From positions 36,516 through 100,515 of the forward strand of contig JALHSP010000138.1 in assembly GCA_022865305.1 (NCBI GenBank): 64,000 bases of DNA. Direction: 5' to 3'. Shown here piece after piece: positions 16,843 to 24,627 of this stretch. This DNA comes from Bacteroidales bacterium. GTDB lineage: Bacteria > Bacteroidota > Bacteroidia > Bacteroidales > VadinHA17. A model generated the notes under the pieces. That model ran no database searches and had not been told where the DNA came from. It saw only the letters and a list, made by a program, of their open reading frames with translations. A program made the position numbers and the translations under genes. The stretch's first letter is position 1. Each line of letters starts with the position of its first letter.

Positions 16843-17616
16843 TTATGGTTTTATCTTTTCAAATAAACCGACCAGTTTGGTTTTGTAAATCTCAGCAATC
16901 TGTGATTCATGTTCCCCGATAGGTTTTACAGGTATCAGGTCAATAACCTCTTCCGGTTTTAGCCCCGATTTGTACATCAGGTTTAATGATGCAATTATAG
17001 TTTCGTTTATGGAATCCTTACTTTCCTTTTCAGACAAACCAATTTTTTGTCCTATTTCAGCCAGCTCTTTCCACTGAAACCAGAAATAGGTGGGTAGCAT
17101 CGCCGACATGATTGCATAACTCTCAAGTTTTTCTTCAGATACTTCGAAAGTATGACCCATATTTTTCAGTAATTCCAGTATCTCCTGCTTTTCTGCTTTG
17201 TCAAATCCTGCAGAAAATGTAACCGGATTATAACCTTCATTAATATAAGATGTAGCGTTGGGTATCAGTCGTGCAATGTTATTAACCTGTCCAAGTTTTG
17301 ATGAAAGCTTAGCAAGATTGATCTTTGGAGCCAGTGAAATAACTGTTGCCTCTGCTCTTACATCATTTTTTATAAGCTCCAGCGTATCCATAACCATTGG
17401 GGGATGCAGTGCAATGAAAACTATATCCTGGCCGGCAGCATCTTTAGCTTCAACAGACATTACTTCAGGAAATTGTTTCTTAAGATTTGCCAGAACTTCC
17501 GGATTAGTGTCAGCAACTACAACTTTTTCGAATCCGACATTCTTATTCTTAAAACCCTGCAGAAGGATCCTTGTAACTCTTCCGCCACCGATAAAACCTA
17601 ATGATCTTGTTTTCAT
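16843..17616 (-). CDS. Pyrroline-5-carboxylate reductase-like NAD(P)-dependent oxidoreductase
   Basis: A 257-residue protein with an N-terminal Rossmann fold (SLGFIGGGRVTRILLQGF) and an alpha-helical C-terminal domain as in ProC. The conserved ProC features FIALHPPMV, VISLAPKI and IARLIPNATSYINEG can be seen. The C-terminal signature of true ProC (an Ala/Thr-rich TVxxP block) is altered to SAMLPTYFWFQWKEL, so substrate specificity may differ. I chose ATG 17616; the longer TTG 17637 only adds MNENIKI. It sits in the arsR2 operon, unlike a biosynthetic proC. Confidence 0.78.
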   Translation of the reverse strand: MKTRSLGFIGGGRVTRILLQGFKNKNVGFEKVVVADTNPEVLANLKKQFPEVMSVEAKDAAGQDIVFIALHPPMVMDTLELIKNDVRAEATVISLAPKINLAKLSSKLGQVNNIARLIPNATSYINEGYNPVTFSAGFDKAEKQEILELLKNMGHTFEVSEEKLESYAIMSAMLPTYFWFQWKELAEIGQKIGLSEKESKDSINETIIASLNLMYKSGLKPEEVIDLIPVKPIGEHESQIAEIYKTKLVGLFEKIKP

Positions 17617-17717
17617 AATTTTTATGTTTTCATTCAAAATTTAATAATTTTCCAATCACTTTTTCTCCGTCTGATCCACTCTCCCATTCTCCCCTTCATC
17701 ATCCTACACCTTTGGAT

Positions 17718-18137
17718 TCACTCCCTTCTGCCTTCCCTGGGTTTAAGCTGACACATACACGACCCGGAAAGGCGTGAAGTAACATCAGTAGTTACAGGTA
17801 AATTGTCCCTCTCCCAGTCAACAATTCCTCCTGCCATATTTGCAGCATTTTCATAACCATGAGTATTCATGAACAGGACACTTTCACGGCTTCTTAATCC
17901 TACTGCATCAGCAAAAATTAAAGGTTGGTCAACCGGCAGGTCACGATAAGAATTTTCGAGCTCACTATAAGGAAGGTAAAGTACTTTATCAACATGAAAC
18001 ATTTTGAAGTTGTTCATGTAAGATTCCCTGACATCGACAATTATCGCCCCTTCCTTACATAATTCGAAGCTTTCTTTCGGAGTCAGATTTAAGACTCCTT
18101 GTGCAAAAAAACTTGTTTTAAACCACGTATTCTTCAC
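17718..18137 (-). CDS. Rhodanese-like protein lacking the catalytic cysteine
   Basis: A 139-residue single-domain rhodanese homologue: IIVDVRESYMNNF (CH2A-like), LPYSELENSYRDLP and GYENAANMAGGIVDWERDNLPV are typical. At the active loop, where a Cys-x-x-Gly-x-Arg is expected, the protein reads ADAVGLRSRE, so Asp replaces the sulfur-carrying Cys. Instead the C-terminal tail has SGSCMCQLK. Sulfurtransferase activity through the usual Cys is therefore unlikely; a binding or sensing role is possible. The GTG start lies 11 bases after the arsR2 stop codon, so the two are co-transcribed. Confidence 0.82.
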   Translation of the reverse strand: MKNTWFKTSFFAQGVLNLTPKESFELCKEGAIIVDVRESYMNNFKMFHVDKVLYLPYSELENSYRDLPVDQPLIFADAVGLRSRESVLFMNTHGYENAANMAGGIVDWERDNLPVTTDVTSRLSGSCMCQLKPREGRRE

Positions 18138-18148
18138 TTTGCGAGAGG

Positions 18149-18481
18149 TTATTTGTTTTTATCGATTTGTGCAATTTTGATTTTAGTAAATTCCTTGAAG
18201 TACTTCCTGGCCTGCTTCCAGTTTTCTGTATTGATGCAATACTGGACCCTGGGAGGTTTAAAACTTCCCTGTATAAGCCCCGCATCTTTAAGTTCATTCA
18301 TATGTTGTGATACAGTTGAATCAGCAAGAGGCAGCTCTTTTGATATCTCATTAAAGCAACAGTTATCCAGTGAAGCCAGATGACGAAGTATTGCAATTCT
18401 TGCGGGATGGGCCAATGCTTTTGCATACCTTGCCAGCCTGATATCTTCCCTGGCATATTTCTCCTTTTTCGCAGATGCCAT
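18149..18481 (-). CDS. Second ArsR-family repressor
   Basis: A 110-residue winged-helix repressor, paralogous to ArsR at 11654. The recognition region is [20 protein letters not shown] (53-72). Cys41-Cys42 (LDNCCFNE) and Cys82 (YCINTENW) match the cysteine layout of the first ArsR, so the same type of trivalent metalloid signal is expected. It heads an operon with the rhodanese-like, ProC-like and DUF1295 genes. Its promoter region holds the best copy of the shared palindrome, at 18568-18581. Confidence 0.9.
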   Translation of the reverse strand: MASAKKEKYAREDIRLARYAKALAHPARIAILRHLASLDNCCFNEISKELPLADSTVSQHMNELKDAGLIQGSFKPPRVQYCINTENWKQARKYFKEFTKIKIAQIDKNK

Positions 18482-18567
18482 TTGTCAAATAAATTATTTA
18501 AAACGAACAGATAAATTTAAACATAATATATCTTGGAGGAATCCATGTTTAAACTTAATCACGTATT

Positions 18568-18581
18568 TCGTAAATATACGA
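18568..18581. promoter_or_regulatory. ArsR operator upstream of the second arsR
   Basis: TCGTA-AATA-TACGA, with perfect five-base arms, lies 87 bases before the arsR2 start codon. On the minus strand it reads TCGTATATTTACGA, nearly the same as TCGTATATTTGCGA on the plus strand at arsR1. In both cases the palindrome contains the -7 box. Confidence 0.62.
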
Positions 18582-18601
18582 TCTATTTTTAAATAATACA
18601 A
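18571..18601 (-). promoter_or_regulatory. Promoter of the arsR2 operon
   Basis: On the minus strand, TTG (18601-18599), 20 bases, then TATATTTA (18578-18571), one base off the Bacteroidota TAnnTTTG -7 box. The palindrome 18568-18581 covers the -7 box. The predicted leader to the arsR2 ATG is about 85 bases. Confidence 0.55.
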
Positions 18602-18635
18602 GATATTTTATAAGAAAAAACCTGAATTTACCTGT

Positions 18636-19340
18636 TCAGGACCGGACTAAACATCCAGATAGCTTTTCGAGGTATGTTTCTATGTAACGCTGTTTTTCTT
18701 TTGATTTGTACTGCATTATGAACCGGGGGTGCTCAATGGGCACAATCCTTCCAAAAAAATGATTTTCGCTGTTAAGCTTTGAAAGGAATCTGAAGTTCTT
18801 ACCGGTTCCAAGACATAAACAGGTATCCCGGTAAATGCCAAATTCAAGCTGCTTCTTCAGCGATTCAACAATGAAATCGTATATTACATCAATCAGTTTT
18901 TTACTGTCGTAATAATTGTAATTAATTTCTTTTCTGTTTTTACCGGCCGATGTAAAACCCAAAGGACTTACTGAACTGATAAAAAAATCATTATAAAATT
19001 TTTCAGGACCACCGTACCTGTCGATCATCTCATAAATAAAGACTGAAGATGTTTCATAACTTTTAAGCCCGGGGATAGATATCCCGCATTTTTCTTTCAG
19101 TCTTATTGTATCGGTAAATGGAATTCCGGTTATTCCAGCACCAAACCTGCCAGGATTTATACCCAAGATTATATGTCTTGACCTTTTATCGTTATAAAAC
19201 CGCTTATAGAATTGCGATATTGCAGATATAACATCAGGGTCATTCCTGAACGGATTCATAATGGATATCCTTTCTGGCAAAGATCTTTTAAGATCCAATT
19301 CCTTGCAGAAGGATATCATCTTTTCAGCAAATGTTTCCAC
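18636..19340 (-). CDS. SMUG2-type uracil-DNA glycosylase family protein (DUF4918)
   Basis: A 234-residue member of the uracil-DNA glycosylase superfamily, SMUG2/DUF4918 branch, expected to remove uracil or oxidised pyrimidines from DNA. Visible motifs are LGINPGRFGAGITGIPFTD (59-77), the water-activating and substrate-binding segment, and the C-terminal loop IEHPRFIMQY, which corresponds to the His-containing DNA-intercalation loop. ISSVSPLGFT is also typical. The start is GTG 19340 (VETFAEKMISF, family-like N-terminus); ATG 19319 is a shorter alternative. It is downstream of rubrerythrin but separated by a strong terminator. Confidence 0.85.
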   Translation of the reverse strand: METFAEKMISFCKELDLKRSLPERISIMNPFRNDPDVISAISQFYKRFYNDKRSRHIILGINPGRFGAGITGIPFTDTIRLKEKCGISIPGLKSYETSSVFIYEMIDRYGGPEKFYNDFFISSVSPLGFTSAGKNRKEINYNYYDSKKLIDVIYDFIVESLKKQLEFGIYRDTCLCLGTGKNFRFLSKLNSENHFFGRIVPIEHPRFIMQYKSKEKQRYIETYLEKLSGCLVRS

Positions 19341-19362
19341 TGACAGTAAATAATTGAAAAGA

Positions 19363-19393
19363 AATCCCCGGGATTTTTATAATCCCGGGGATT
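19363..19393 (-). terminator. Hairpin terminator after the rubrerythrin gene
   Basis: A perfect 13-base inverted repeat, AATCCCCGGGATT and AATCCCGGGGATT, around a five-base loop. Read on the minus strand it is followed by TTCTTTTCAATTATTT. It separates the rubrerythrin stop codon (19405) from the glycosylase start (19340). Confidence 0.8.
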
Positions 19394-19404
19394 CAAAACG
19401 GCAA

Positions 19405-20022
19405 TCAGAAAACTATAAATTTATCTTTGGGTGTCATGCAGAAATCACATGTATTTGCCACAGTCGTTACATCATAAGTATTTCCGCAAACAGGACAAAC
19501 AAACCATTGAGCAGGAAGAGACTTTTCACCTCCCGAATTTAATGCATCAAGGGCAGTTTTATAAAAAACTTTATGCTTCTTTTCAGTATCCAGAGCCCAT
19601 GTAAACGATTTAACAGCATCAGAACATTTCTCTGCTTCTGCAGTAGAAATAAAGCCCGGATACATTGTATCAATTTCGCCTGATTCACCTTTACCAGCGT
19701 CAGCAATATTCTCAGCTGTAGTAAGAACTTCAAATGTCCCTATCTGAGGCCCGGCAATTTTTTCGCCAAGTTTTTCCATGACTTTCCTGTGATTTTCTGC
19801 ATGAATTGCTTCTGCCTTTGAGGTAGCCATAAACATTACGGCTACAGTATCAAACCCTTCTGCTTTTGCTTTTTCAGCAAATGCTGCATATTTTGCACTT
19901 GCAGTTGATTCTCCGTTATAAGCATACTTCAGGTTTTCAATGGTTTTAACCGGTTTCTGGGCACAACCATAAACTAAACCTATGGTTACCATAATTAAAA
20001 TCAGTTTAATTGTTGTCTTCAT
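19405..20022 (-). CDS. Rubrerythrin-family lipoprotein
   Basis: About 205 residues. Rubrerythrins use a di-iron four-helix bundle and a rubredoxin-type iron centre to reduce hydrogen peroxide. Here the bundle ligands are visible as NLKYAYNGESTAS, EAIHAENHRK and DTEKKHKVFY, and the C-terminal rubredoxin-like domain as CPVCGNTY...CDFC. Unusually, the N-terminus is a lipoprotein signal (TIGLVYGCAQKP), so the enzyme should sit in the periplasm or on a membrane rather than in the cytosol. ATG 20022 is preferred; ATG 20028 adds two residues. A perfect hairpin ends the transcript. Confidence 0.87.
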   Translation of the reverse strand: MKTTIKLILIMVTIGLVYGCAQKPVKTIENLKYAYNGESTASAKYAAFAEKAKAEGFDTVAVMFMATSKAEAIHAENHRKVMEKLGEKIAGPQIGTFEVLTTAENIADAGKGESGEIDTMYPGFISTAEAEKCSDAVKSFTWALDTEKKHKVFYKTALDALNSGGEKSLPAQWFVCPVCGNTYDVTTVANTCDFCMTPKDKFIVF

Positions 20023-20084
20023 CGTCATTTATCAGGTTAGTTATTAAAAGTACCTATTTAAGTTATATTAAATTAAGTAGAAAA

Positions 20085-20516
20085 TCAGATAGGCATTAAA
20101 TATTTATAGACCATTGTCCCTCCCATGAATCCGGTATATGATACTGCACCAAAGGCCAACAGGTAGAGTATGAAAACAATCCATTTAAGACTGGTATCTT
20201 CCTTTTTTCTGATAACAAGATAAATTCTAATTGTAGCACCGATAATCATAAGAATCATTGTAATAAGAGCACCGGTTTCATGTCTTTCAAATATGTTTAC
20301 AACTTCTCCCTGGGCAGGTGCATTGGTAAAAAGTTGTCCCGTTACCCAAGCTGCAATTGCAGCCAGAGTACCAAGTACCATTAAGTAAAACCCGGTCTTT
20401 GAAAGACACTTTTCACTTCTGAAAAAAAGAAAAACTACATCAGCTAAAAAGCCGACCATTATTAGTGCAATTGGAAAATGCACTATCATCGGATGGAAAT
20501 CAGTAGTATCAAACAT
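20085..20516 (-). CDS. DUF2231 membrane protein
   Basis: A 143-residue protein with four hydrophobic helices. The family signature HPMIVHFPIALIMVGF is at the N-terminus, and further conserved positions include WVTGQ and FERHETGALIT. His residues in the first and third helices suggest a haem or metal site; the family function is not established. It is 57 bases upstream of the rubrerythrin gene in the same direction, so the two may be co-transcribed. Confidence 0.85.
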   Translation of the reverse strand: MFDTTDFHPMIVHFPIALIMVGFLADVVFLFFRSEKCLSKTGFYLMVLGTLAAIAAWVTGQLFTNAPAQGEVVNIFERHETGALITMILMIIGATIRIYLVIRKKEDTSLKWIVFILYLLAFGAVSYTGFMGGTMVYKYLMPI

Positions 20517-20715
20517 AATTTATTAATTATCAAGAATTGTAAAATAATTTTTGAACAATTTTCTTAATCTTTGTCATGCTTAACAAAAATAATTCTTTTT
20601 TTAAATTGCTTATGGTATTAAAAAGAGATATTTAAATATAAAGTACTGTGAATCTTTATTATTCTTTTAAAAATTTCGTTTTTGTAGCCGATTAGCAAAA
20701 CAATATTAAAATTTT

Positions 20716-20723
20716 TAACTTTG
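20716..20723 (+). promoter_or_regulatory. -7 box upstream of dCMP deaminase
   Basis: TAACTTTG fits the Bacteroidota TAnnTTTG -7 consensus exactly and lies 41 bases before the GTG start. No convincing -33 TTTG is present at the usual 19-21 bases upstream, so the call rests on one box. Confidence 0.4.
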
Positions 20724-20763
20724 GGCGCTTCAAAATCTTTTTGCATAAGAAAGTATAGGAAAA

Positions 20764-21228
20764 GTGACAGAGATACTGAAACCATACGGAGATAAACAGA
20801 AGGCCTTCGACAAAAGGTATCTTGAAATGGCACTTATCTGGGCTCAGAATTCTTATTGCATAAGGCGCAAGGTCGGGGCTCTTATTGTTAAAGGGAAGAT
20901 GATAATTTCTGATGGCTATAATGGCACTCCGGCAGGATTTGAGAATGTATGCGAAGATGAAAACGATGTTACTAAATCTTATGTTCTTCATGCAGAAGCC
21001 AATGCGATCACAAAAGTAGCCAAGTCAAATAATTCAAGTGAGGATTCGACACTGTATGTGACAACATCACCATGCATGGAATGTGCAAAACTCATAATCC
21101 AGTCAGGTATTAAAAGAGTTGTTTACTGTAACAGGTACCGGATCACTGACGGTCTGGATTTGCTGAAACGCGCCGGAATTGAGTTAGTATTTATTGATAC
21201 TGAAAAAGATATTTATGAGTTACAATAA
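20764..21228 (+). CDS. Deoxycytidylate (dCMP/CMP) deaminase
   Basis: Deaminates dCMP to dUMP, feeding thymidylate synthesis. The 154 residues carry the zinc site HAEAN and TSPCMECAKLI in the usual order, plus CIRRKVGALIVKGKMIISDG and NGTPAGFENVCED, typical of the ComEB/dCMP deaminase group. The start codon is GTG 20764; no earlier in-frame ATG exists and the next ATG would cut into the fold. Its end overlaps the S41 protease start by 14 bases. Confidence 0.92.
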   Translation: MTEILKPYGDKQKAFDKRYLEMALIWAQNSYCIRRKVGALIVKGKMIISDGYNGTPAGFENVCEDENDVTKSYVLHAEANAITKVAKSNNSSEDSTLYVTTSPCMECAKLIIQSGIKRVVYCNRYRITDGLDLLKRAGIELVFIDTEKDIYELQ

Positions 21229-22825
21229 TCCGAAAAGGAGTATTTTCCTTCCTTTAATGCTGGCGTTATCACTAATCTTTGGTATCCTGATAGGTATATT
21301 TCTTCCCAGGCAAAATCTTATGCCACAACATTCCAGTATAAGATCAAGAAATGACAAAATAAACAGCATCCTGAATATAATTGAATCGAGTTATGTAGAT
21401 TCAGTAAACCGTAACGATCTGGTAGAAACGGCTGTTCCGGCTATCCTGAAAAAGCTTGATCCGCATTCTGTATATATACCGGCTAAAGACCTCGTAAGGG
21501 CAAACGAACCTCTTCAGGGGAATTTTGAGGGTATCGGTATATCATTTACCACTCTATCAGATACCATCCTGGTTATTAGTACAATATCGGGTGGCCCTTC
21601 AGAAAAGCTTGGCCTTGAGGCGGGAGATAAGATAATTTATGTTAATGATTCACTCGTGGCCGGAAAACATATCAGCGACGAAGACGTGATGAGAATGCTT
21701 AAGGGACCCAGGGGAACAGTTGTCAGGATCAAGATCCTGCGGAAGGGGCACAGTGACCTTCTGGCATTTGACATAACACGTGATAAAATACCACTTCCCA
21801 GTGTGGATAATTATATGGTGAATAATAATATAGGATACATCCGGATTAATAATTTTGCTGTTACCACGTTTGACGAATTCATGGAAAACCTCAGGGAACT
21901 TAAAGCTCAGGGCATGACAAAACTGATTTTGGACCTGCGGGGCAACTCGGGAGGGGTAATGGATCCGGCAATACAAATTGCAAACCAGTTCCTTAAGGAA
22001 GGGCAGTTGATAGTCTATACAAAAGGACGGACTCAGCCGCGTCATGAAGCAAAGGCAACCGGTAAAGGTGAGTTTGAAACGGGTGATCTTGTCATACTGA
22101 TTGATGAATGGAGTGCCTCAGCCAGCGAGATCCTTGCCGGCGCTGTCCAGGATAACGACCGGGGAACAATTATCGGAAGAAGATCGTTCGGAAAAGGGCT
22201 GGTACAGGAACCTATCCAGTTTGCTGATGGCTCAGGAATGAGACTCACCATCGCACGTTATTACACTCCGACAGGAAGATCAATTCAAAAACCATATAAA
22301 AATGGTTTTGAAGAATATTACGATGATCTGAATGCAAGGTACGACAGGGGCGAATTTGAAATATCAGACAGCATTCATTTTTCCGATTCCCTGAAGTTTA
22401 CAACACCCGGAGGCAGAACTGTATATGGTGGTGGCGGAATAATGCCGGATAAATTTGTACCCGTCGATACATCAGGCATATCTCGCTATTTCCTGGAAGT
22501 AAGGCCTTTAATCTACCAGTTTGCTTTGAAATATACTGAAAAACACAGGGAAGCTCTCAAAAGATTCACCGAAGCAGGAGAGCTCGAAAAGTACCTTGAT
22601 AAACAGAATCTCCTGGATCAGTTCACTGAATATGCCTTTATGAACGGCGCACAGGGAGCCGGAGTGAAAGCCGATCCCGAGGGATTGAGGATTTCCGGTA
22701 GAATTATCCACATACAGATTAAATCTTATATTGCCAGGAATATACTTGATAATAAAGGCTTCTATCCGATCTGGGAACAGATAGATACAACGCTGAAATA
22801 CGCGATCGAGTATCTGAAGAAATAG
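21215..22825 (+). CDS. S41-family C-terminal processing peptidase
   Basis: A 536-residue serine protease with an N-terminal membrane anchor (FLPLMLALSLIFGILIGIFL), a PDZ domain at about 90-165 (GIGISFTTLSDTI, LEAGDKIIYVNDS) and the S41 catalytic domain. The catalytic dyad is predicted as Ser302 in SASASEI and Lys327 in SFGKGLVQ, 25 residues apart as in Prc/CtpA. It cleaves unfolded or tagged envelope proteins in the periplasm. I chose ATG 21215, which overlaps the dCMP deaminase stop codon; an upstream start at 21194 would only add MILKKIF. Confidence 0.92.
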   Translation: MSYNNPKRSIFLPLMLALSLIFGILIGIFLPRQNLMPQHSSIRSRNDKINSILNIIESSYVDSVNRNDLVETAVPAILKKLDPHSVYIPAKDLVRANEPLQGNFEGIGISFTTLSDTILVISTISGGPSEKLGLEAGDKIIYVNDSLVAGKHISDEDVMRMLKGPRGTVVRIKILRKGHSDLLAFDITRDKIPLPSVDNYMVNNNIGYIRINNFAVTTFDEFMENLRELKAQGMTKLILDLRGNSGGVMDPAIQIANQFLKEGQLIVYTKGRTQPRHEAKATGKGEFETGDLVILIDEWSASASEILAGAVQDNDRGTIIGRRSFGKGLVQEPIQFADGSGMRLTIARYYTPTGRSIQKPYKNGFEEYYDDLNARYDRGEFEISDSIHFSDSLKFTTPGGRTVYGGGGIMPDKFVPVDTSGISRYFLEVRPLIYQFALKYTEKHREALKRFTEAGELEKYLDKQNLLDQFTEYAFMNGAQGAGVKADPEGLRISGRIIHIQIKSYIARNILDNKGFYPIWEQIDTTLKYAIEYLKK

Positions 22826-22842
22826 ATCTGAACAAACTCATA

Positions 22843-22950
22843 TACTCACCCCCTTGTATTCCCCCTCTCTACTTTGAGGGGGAATTGCTTAATACGCAAT
22901 GTTATATCTCCCCCTCTTTGCGAAGCAGAGAGGGGGTCGGGGGGTGAGTA
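22843..22950. repeat. REP-like composite palindrome
   Basis: A 108-base element bounded by perfect inverted ends TACTCACCCCC and GGGGGTGAGTA. Inside lie two hairpins with C5/G5 stems: CCCCCTCTCTACTTTGAGGGGG and a second from CCCCCTCTTTGC to GCAGAGAGGGGG. It lies between the convergent S41 protease and alpha/beta hydrolase genes. Its style matches the elements at 8224, 26569 and 39525. Confidence 0.72.
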
Positions 22951-23035
22951 CGTGATACATGCAGGAGGTATATACCGACAGTAATTGGAAGGGAAATAAG
23001 TACAAATAAATCTATCAGATGTAAAGATCTTTTGA

Positions 23036-23833
23036 CTAACCTATTTTCTTAATAAATTCAGTTAAAACTTTGAGAGAAAGTTCTTCTTCTTCGATAAATC
23101 CCAAATGACCGGAATTTTCAAGTATCACCACTTTTGCATTCAGGGGTAATCTGACTTTCGCCTGAACCTGCTCACAATCTATATAATTATCCTTCGCACC
23201 AAGTATCCACAGGCAGGGAACTTTGCCCTCTTCCATCAGAGATAATCTGGATGGCCTTGACATCATACCCCGAAGAACGGCAATTATACCTTCTCCTGAA
23301 ATTTTTGAAGCTATTTTTCTGGAATGATAAAGTGCGTCCATAAATTTTTCAAGATTATCAGCGGCAAACATTTTTACAATATTATCCGGATAAATCAGAT
23401 CTTTCTCCCCTGCCTTTACAAGTTTAATCTCCCGTTCTCTTTTATCAAGAACCTCAGGGGAATCAGCAAAAGGATGGGAATGGAACAGGCAGTATCCTGA
23501 AAGTGCATCCGGGTAAAGTTCAAGAAATGCCAGCGATACATACCCACCAAGTGAATGACCGGCAATAAATGCTTTTTCAACATTAAAATATTTGAGAAGA
23601 TCTTTAACAACAGTCGCCATAAATTCCATAGTATGAGATTCTCCATATATATCAGAATGTCCATGCCCTGGCAGATCAACCGATATCATCCTGAATCCGC
23701 CACTAAGTTTTTGAACAAAACTGTTCCACACTTCAGATGATTCAAGGTAACCATGAAGAAGAACTATCACTTCACCCATACCCATATCTGTATAATGTAT
23801 CTTACCGTTCCTGTAATCAAAATATTTCTTCAT
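23036..23833 (-). CDS. Alpha/beta hydrolase
   Basis: A 265-residue alpha/beta-hydrolase with no signal peptide. The oxyanion region is VIVLLHGYLESSEVW, the nucleophile elbow is AGHSLGGYVS (Ser94), the acid is probably in LGAKDNYIDCE and the catalytic His in ENSGHLGFIEE. The set is complete, so an active esterase, lactonase or C-C hydrolase is expected; the substrate is unknown. It is divergent from sdhC. Confidence 0.87.
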   Translation of the reverse strand: MKKYFDYRNGKIHYTDMGMGEVIVLLHGYLESSEVWNSFVQKLSGGFRMISVDLPGHGHSDIYGESHTMEFMATVVKDLLKYFNVEKAFIAGHSLGGYVSLAFLELYPDALSGYCLFHSHPFADSPEVLDKREREIKLVKAGEKDLIYPDNIVKMFAADNLEKFMDALYHSRKIASKISGEGIIAVLRGMMSRPSRLSLMEEGKVPCLWILGAKDNYIDCEQVQAKVRLPLNAKVVILENSGHLGFIEEEELSLKVLTEFIKKIG

Positions 23834-23888
23834 CAGATTTTGTTTCTTGCTAAATTAATCGGATTTGATATTGAATGATGCTTGTTTA

Positions 23889-23919
23889 TTGTTATTATTA
23901 ATAATTAATTCTAATTTTA
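23889..23919 (+). promoter_or_regulatory. sdhCAB promoter
   Basis: TTG at 23889-23891, 20 bases, then TAATTTTA at 23912-23919, seven of eight matches to the Bacteroidota -7 box with ideal spacing. Transcription would begin near 23925, about 44 bases before the sdhC ATG. Confidence 0.5.
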
Positions 23920-23968
23920 GAAAAACCATACCAATGAATGGAATTAACCTGTAAATATTTCATATCCA

Positions 23969-24613
23969 ATGAATAAGATTCTTTTTTCATCCATTTCCAA
24001 AAAATTTGTGTTGGCTCTGGCAGGGGTATTTCTGTTGATGTTCCTGCCTGTCCATCTCATAATAAACCTTATGCTTCTGAAAAGTGACCCGGAGCCGTTT
24101 AACAAGGCTGCCCATTTTATGGCAACATTTCCGGTAATAAAGATTATCGAGATCGTCCTGATAGCTGCAATACTTATACATATTTTCTATGGCATCTTTC
24201 TTCAGATCCAGAACTGGCTGGCTAGACCTGTAGGTTATGTTAGCGGAAATAAATCGGATACATCATTTTTCTCAAAATTTATGATATGGACAGGGGCATC
24301 AGTATTTACTTTCCTGGTGATTCATTTTTTCAATTTCTATTTCATCAGGCTTGGACTTGTCCGGGGTGATCCTGAAGATTTTTACTCGGTTGTACATAGC
24401 CTGTTTAAGATACCGGTATACAATTATATTTACCTGGTTTGTTTCACACTGCTCGGACTACATCTTTTCCATGCATTTTCCTCAGCATTTCAGACACTTG
24501 GTCTAAATCACAGGATATGGACACCGGTGATCAATGTCATTGCATGGATTTATGCAATAGCACTGCCTCTTGGCTTTGCATTCATTTCAATCACAATCTG
24601 GCAATTCAGGTAG
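23969..24613 (+). CDS. sdhC: Succinate dehydrogenase/fumarate reductase cytochrome b subunit
   Basis: The membrane anchor of complex II: 214 residues with five hydrophobic helices, as in the single-subunit, di-haem type used by Bacteroidota and epsilonproteobacteria. Likely haem ligands are the His residues in [23 protein letters not shown] and LHLFHAF. It passes electrons between menaquinone and the SdhB clusters. It is the first gene of sdhCAB; sdhA starts 14 bases after its stop. Confidence 0.92.
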   Translation: MNKILFSSISKKFVLALAGVFLLMFLPVHLIINLMLLKSDPEPFNKAAHFMATFPVIKIIEIVLIAAILIHIFYGIFLQIQNWLARPVGYVSGNKSDTSFFSKFMIWTGASVFTFLVIHFFNFYFIRLGLVRGDPEDFYSVVHSLFKIPVYNYIYLVCFTLLGLHLFHAFSSAFQTLGLNHRIWTPVINVIAWIYAIALPLGFAFISITIWQFR

Positions 24614-24627
24614 AAAAACTTAAAATC

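Noticed and set aside
18535..18592. A plus-strand mini-gene: GGAGGA followed by ATG and 15 codons upstream of the second arsR
   Set aside because: It overlaps the arsR2 promoter and operator on the other strand, the encoded peptide has no features, and good Shine-Dalgarno sequences are not a marker of real genes in this phylum.
24439..24627. A longer N-terminus for SdhA
   Set aside because: The open frame lies within the last part of sdhC; the family N-terminus fits ATG 24628.
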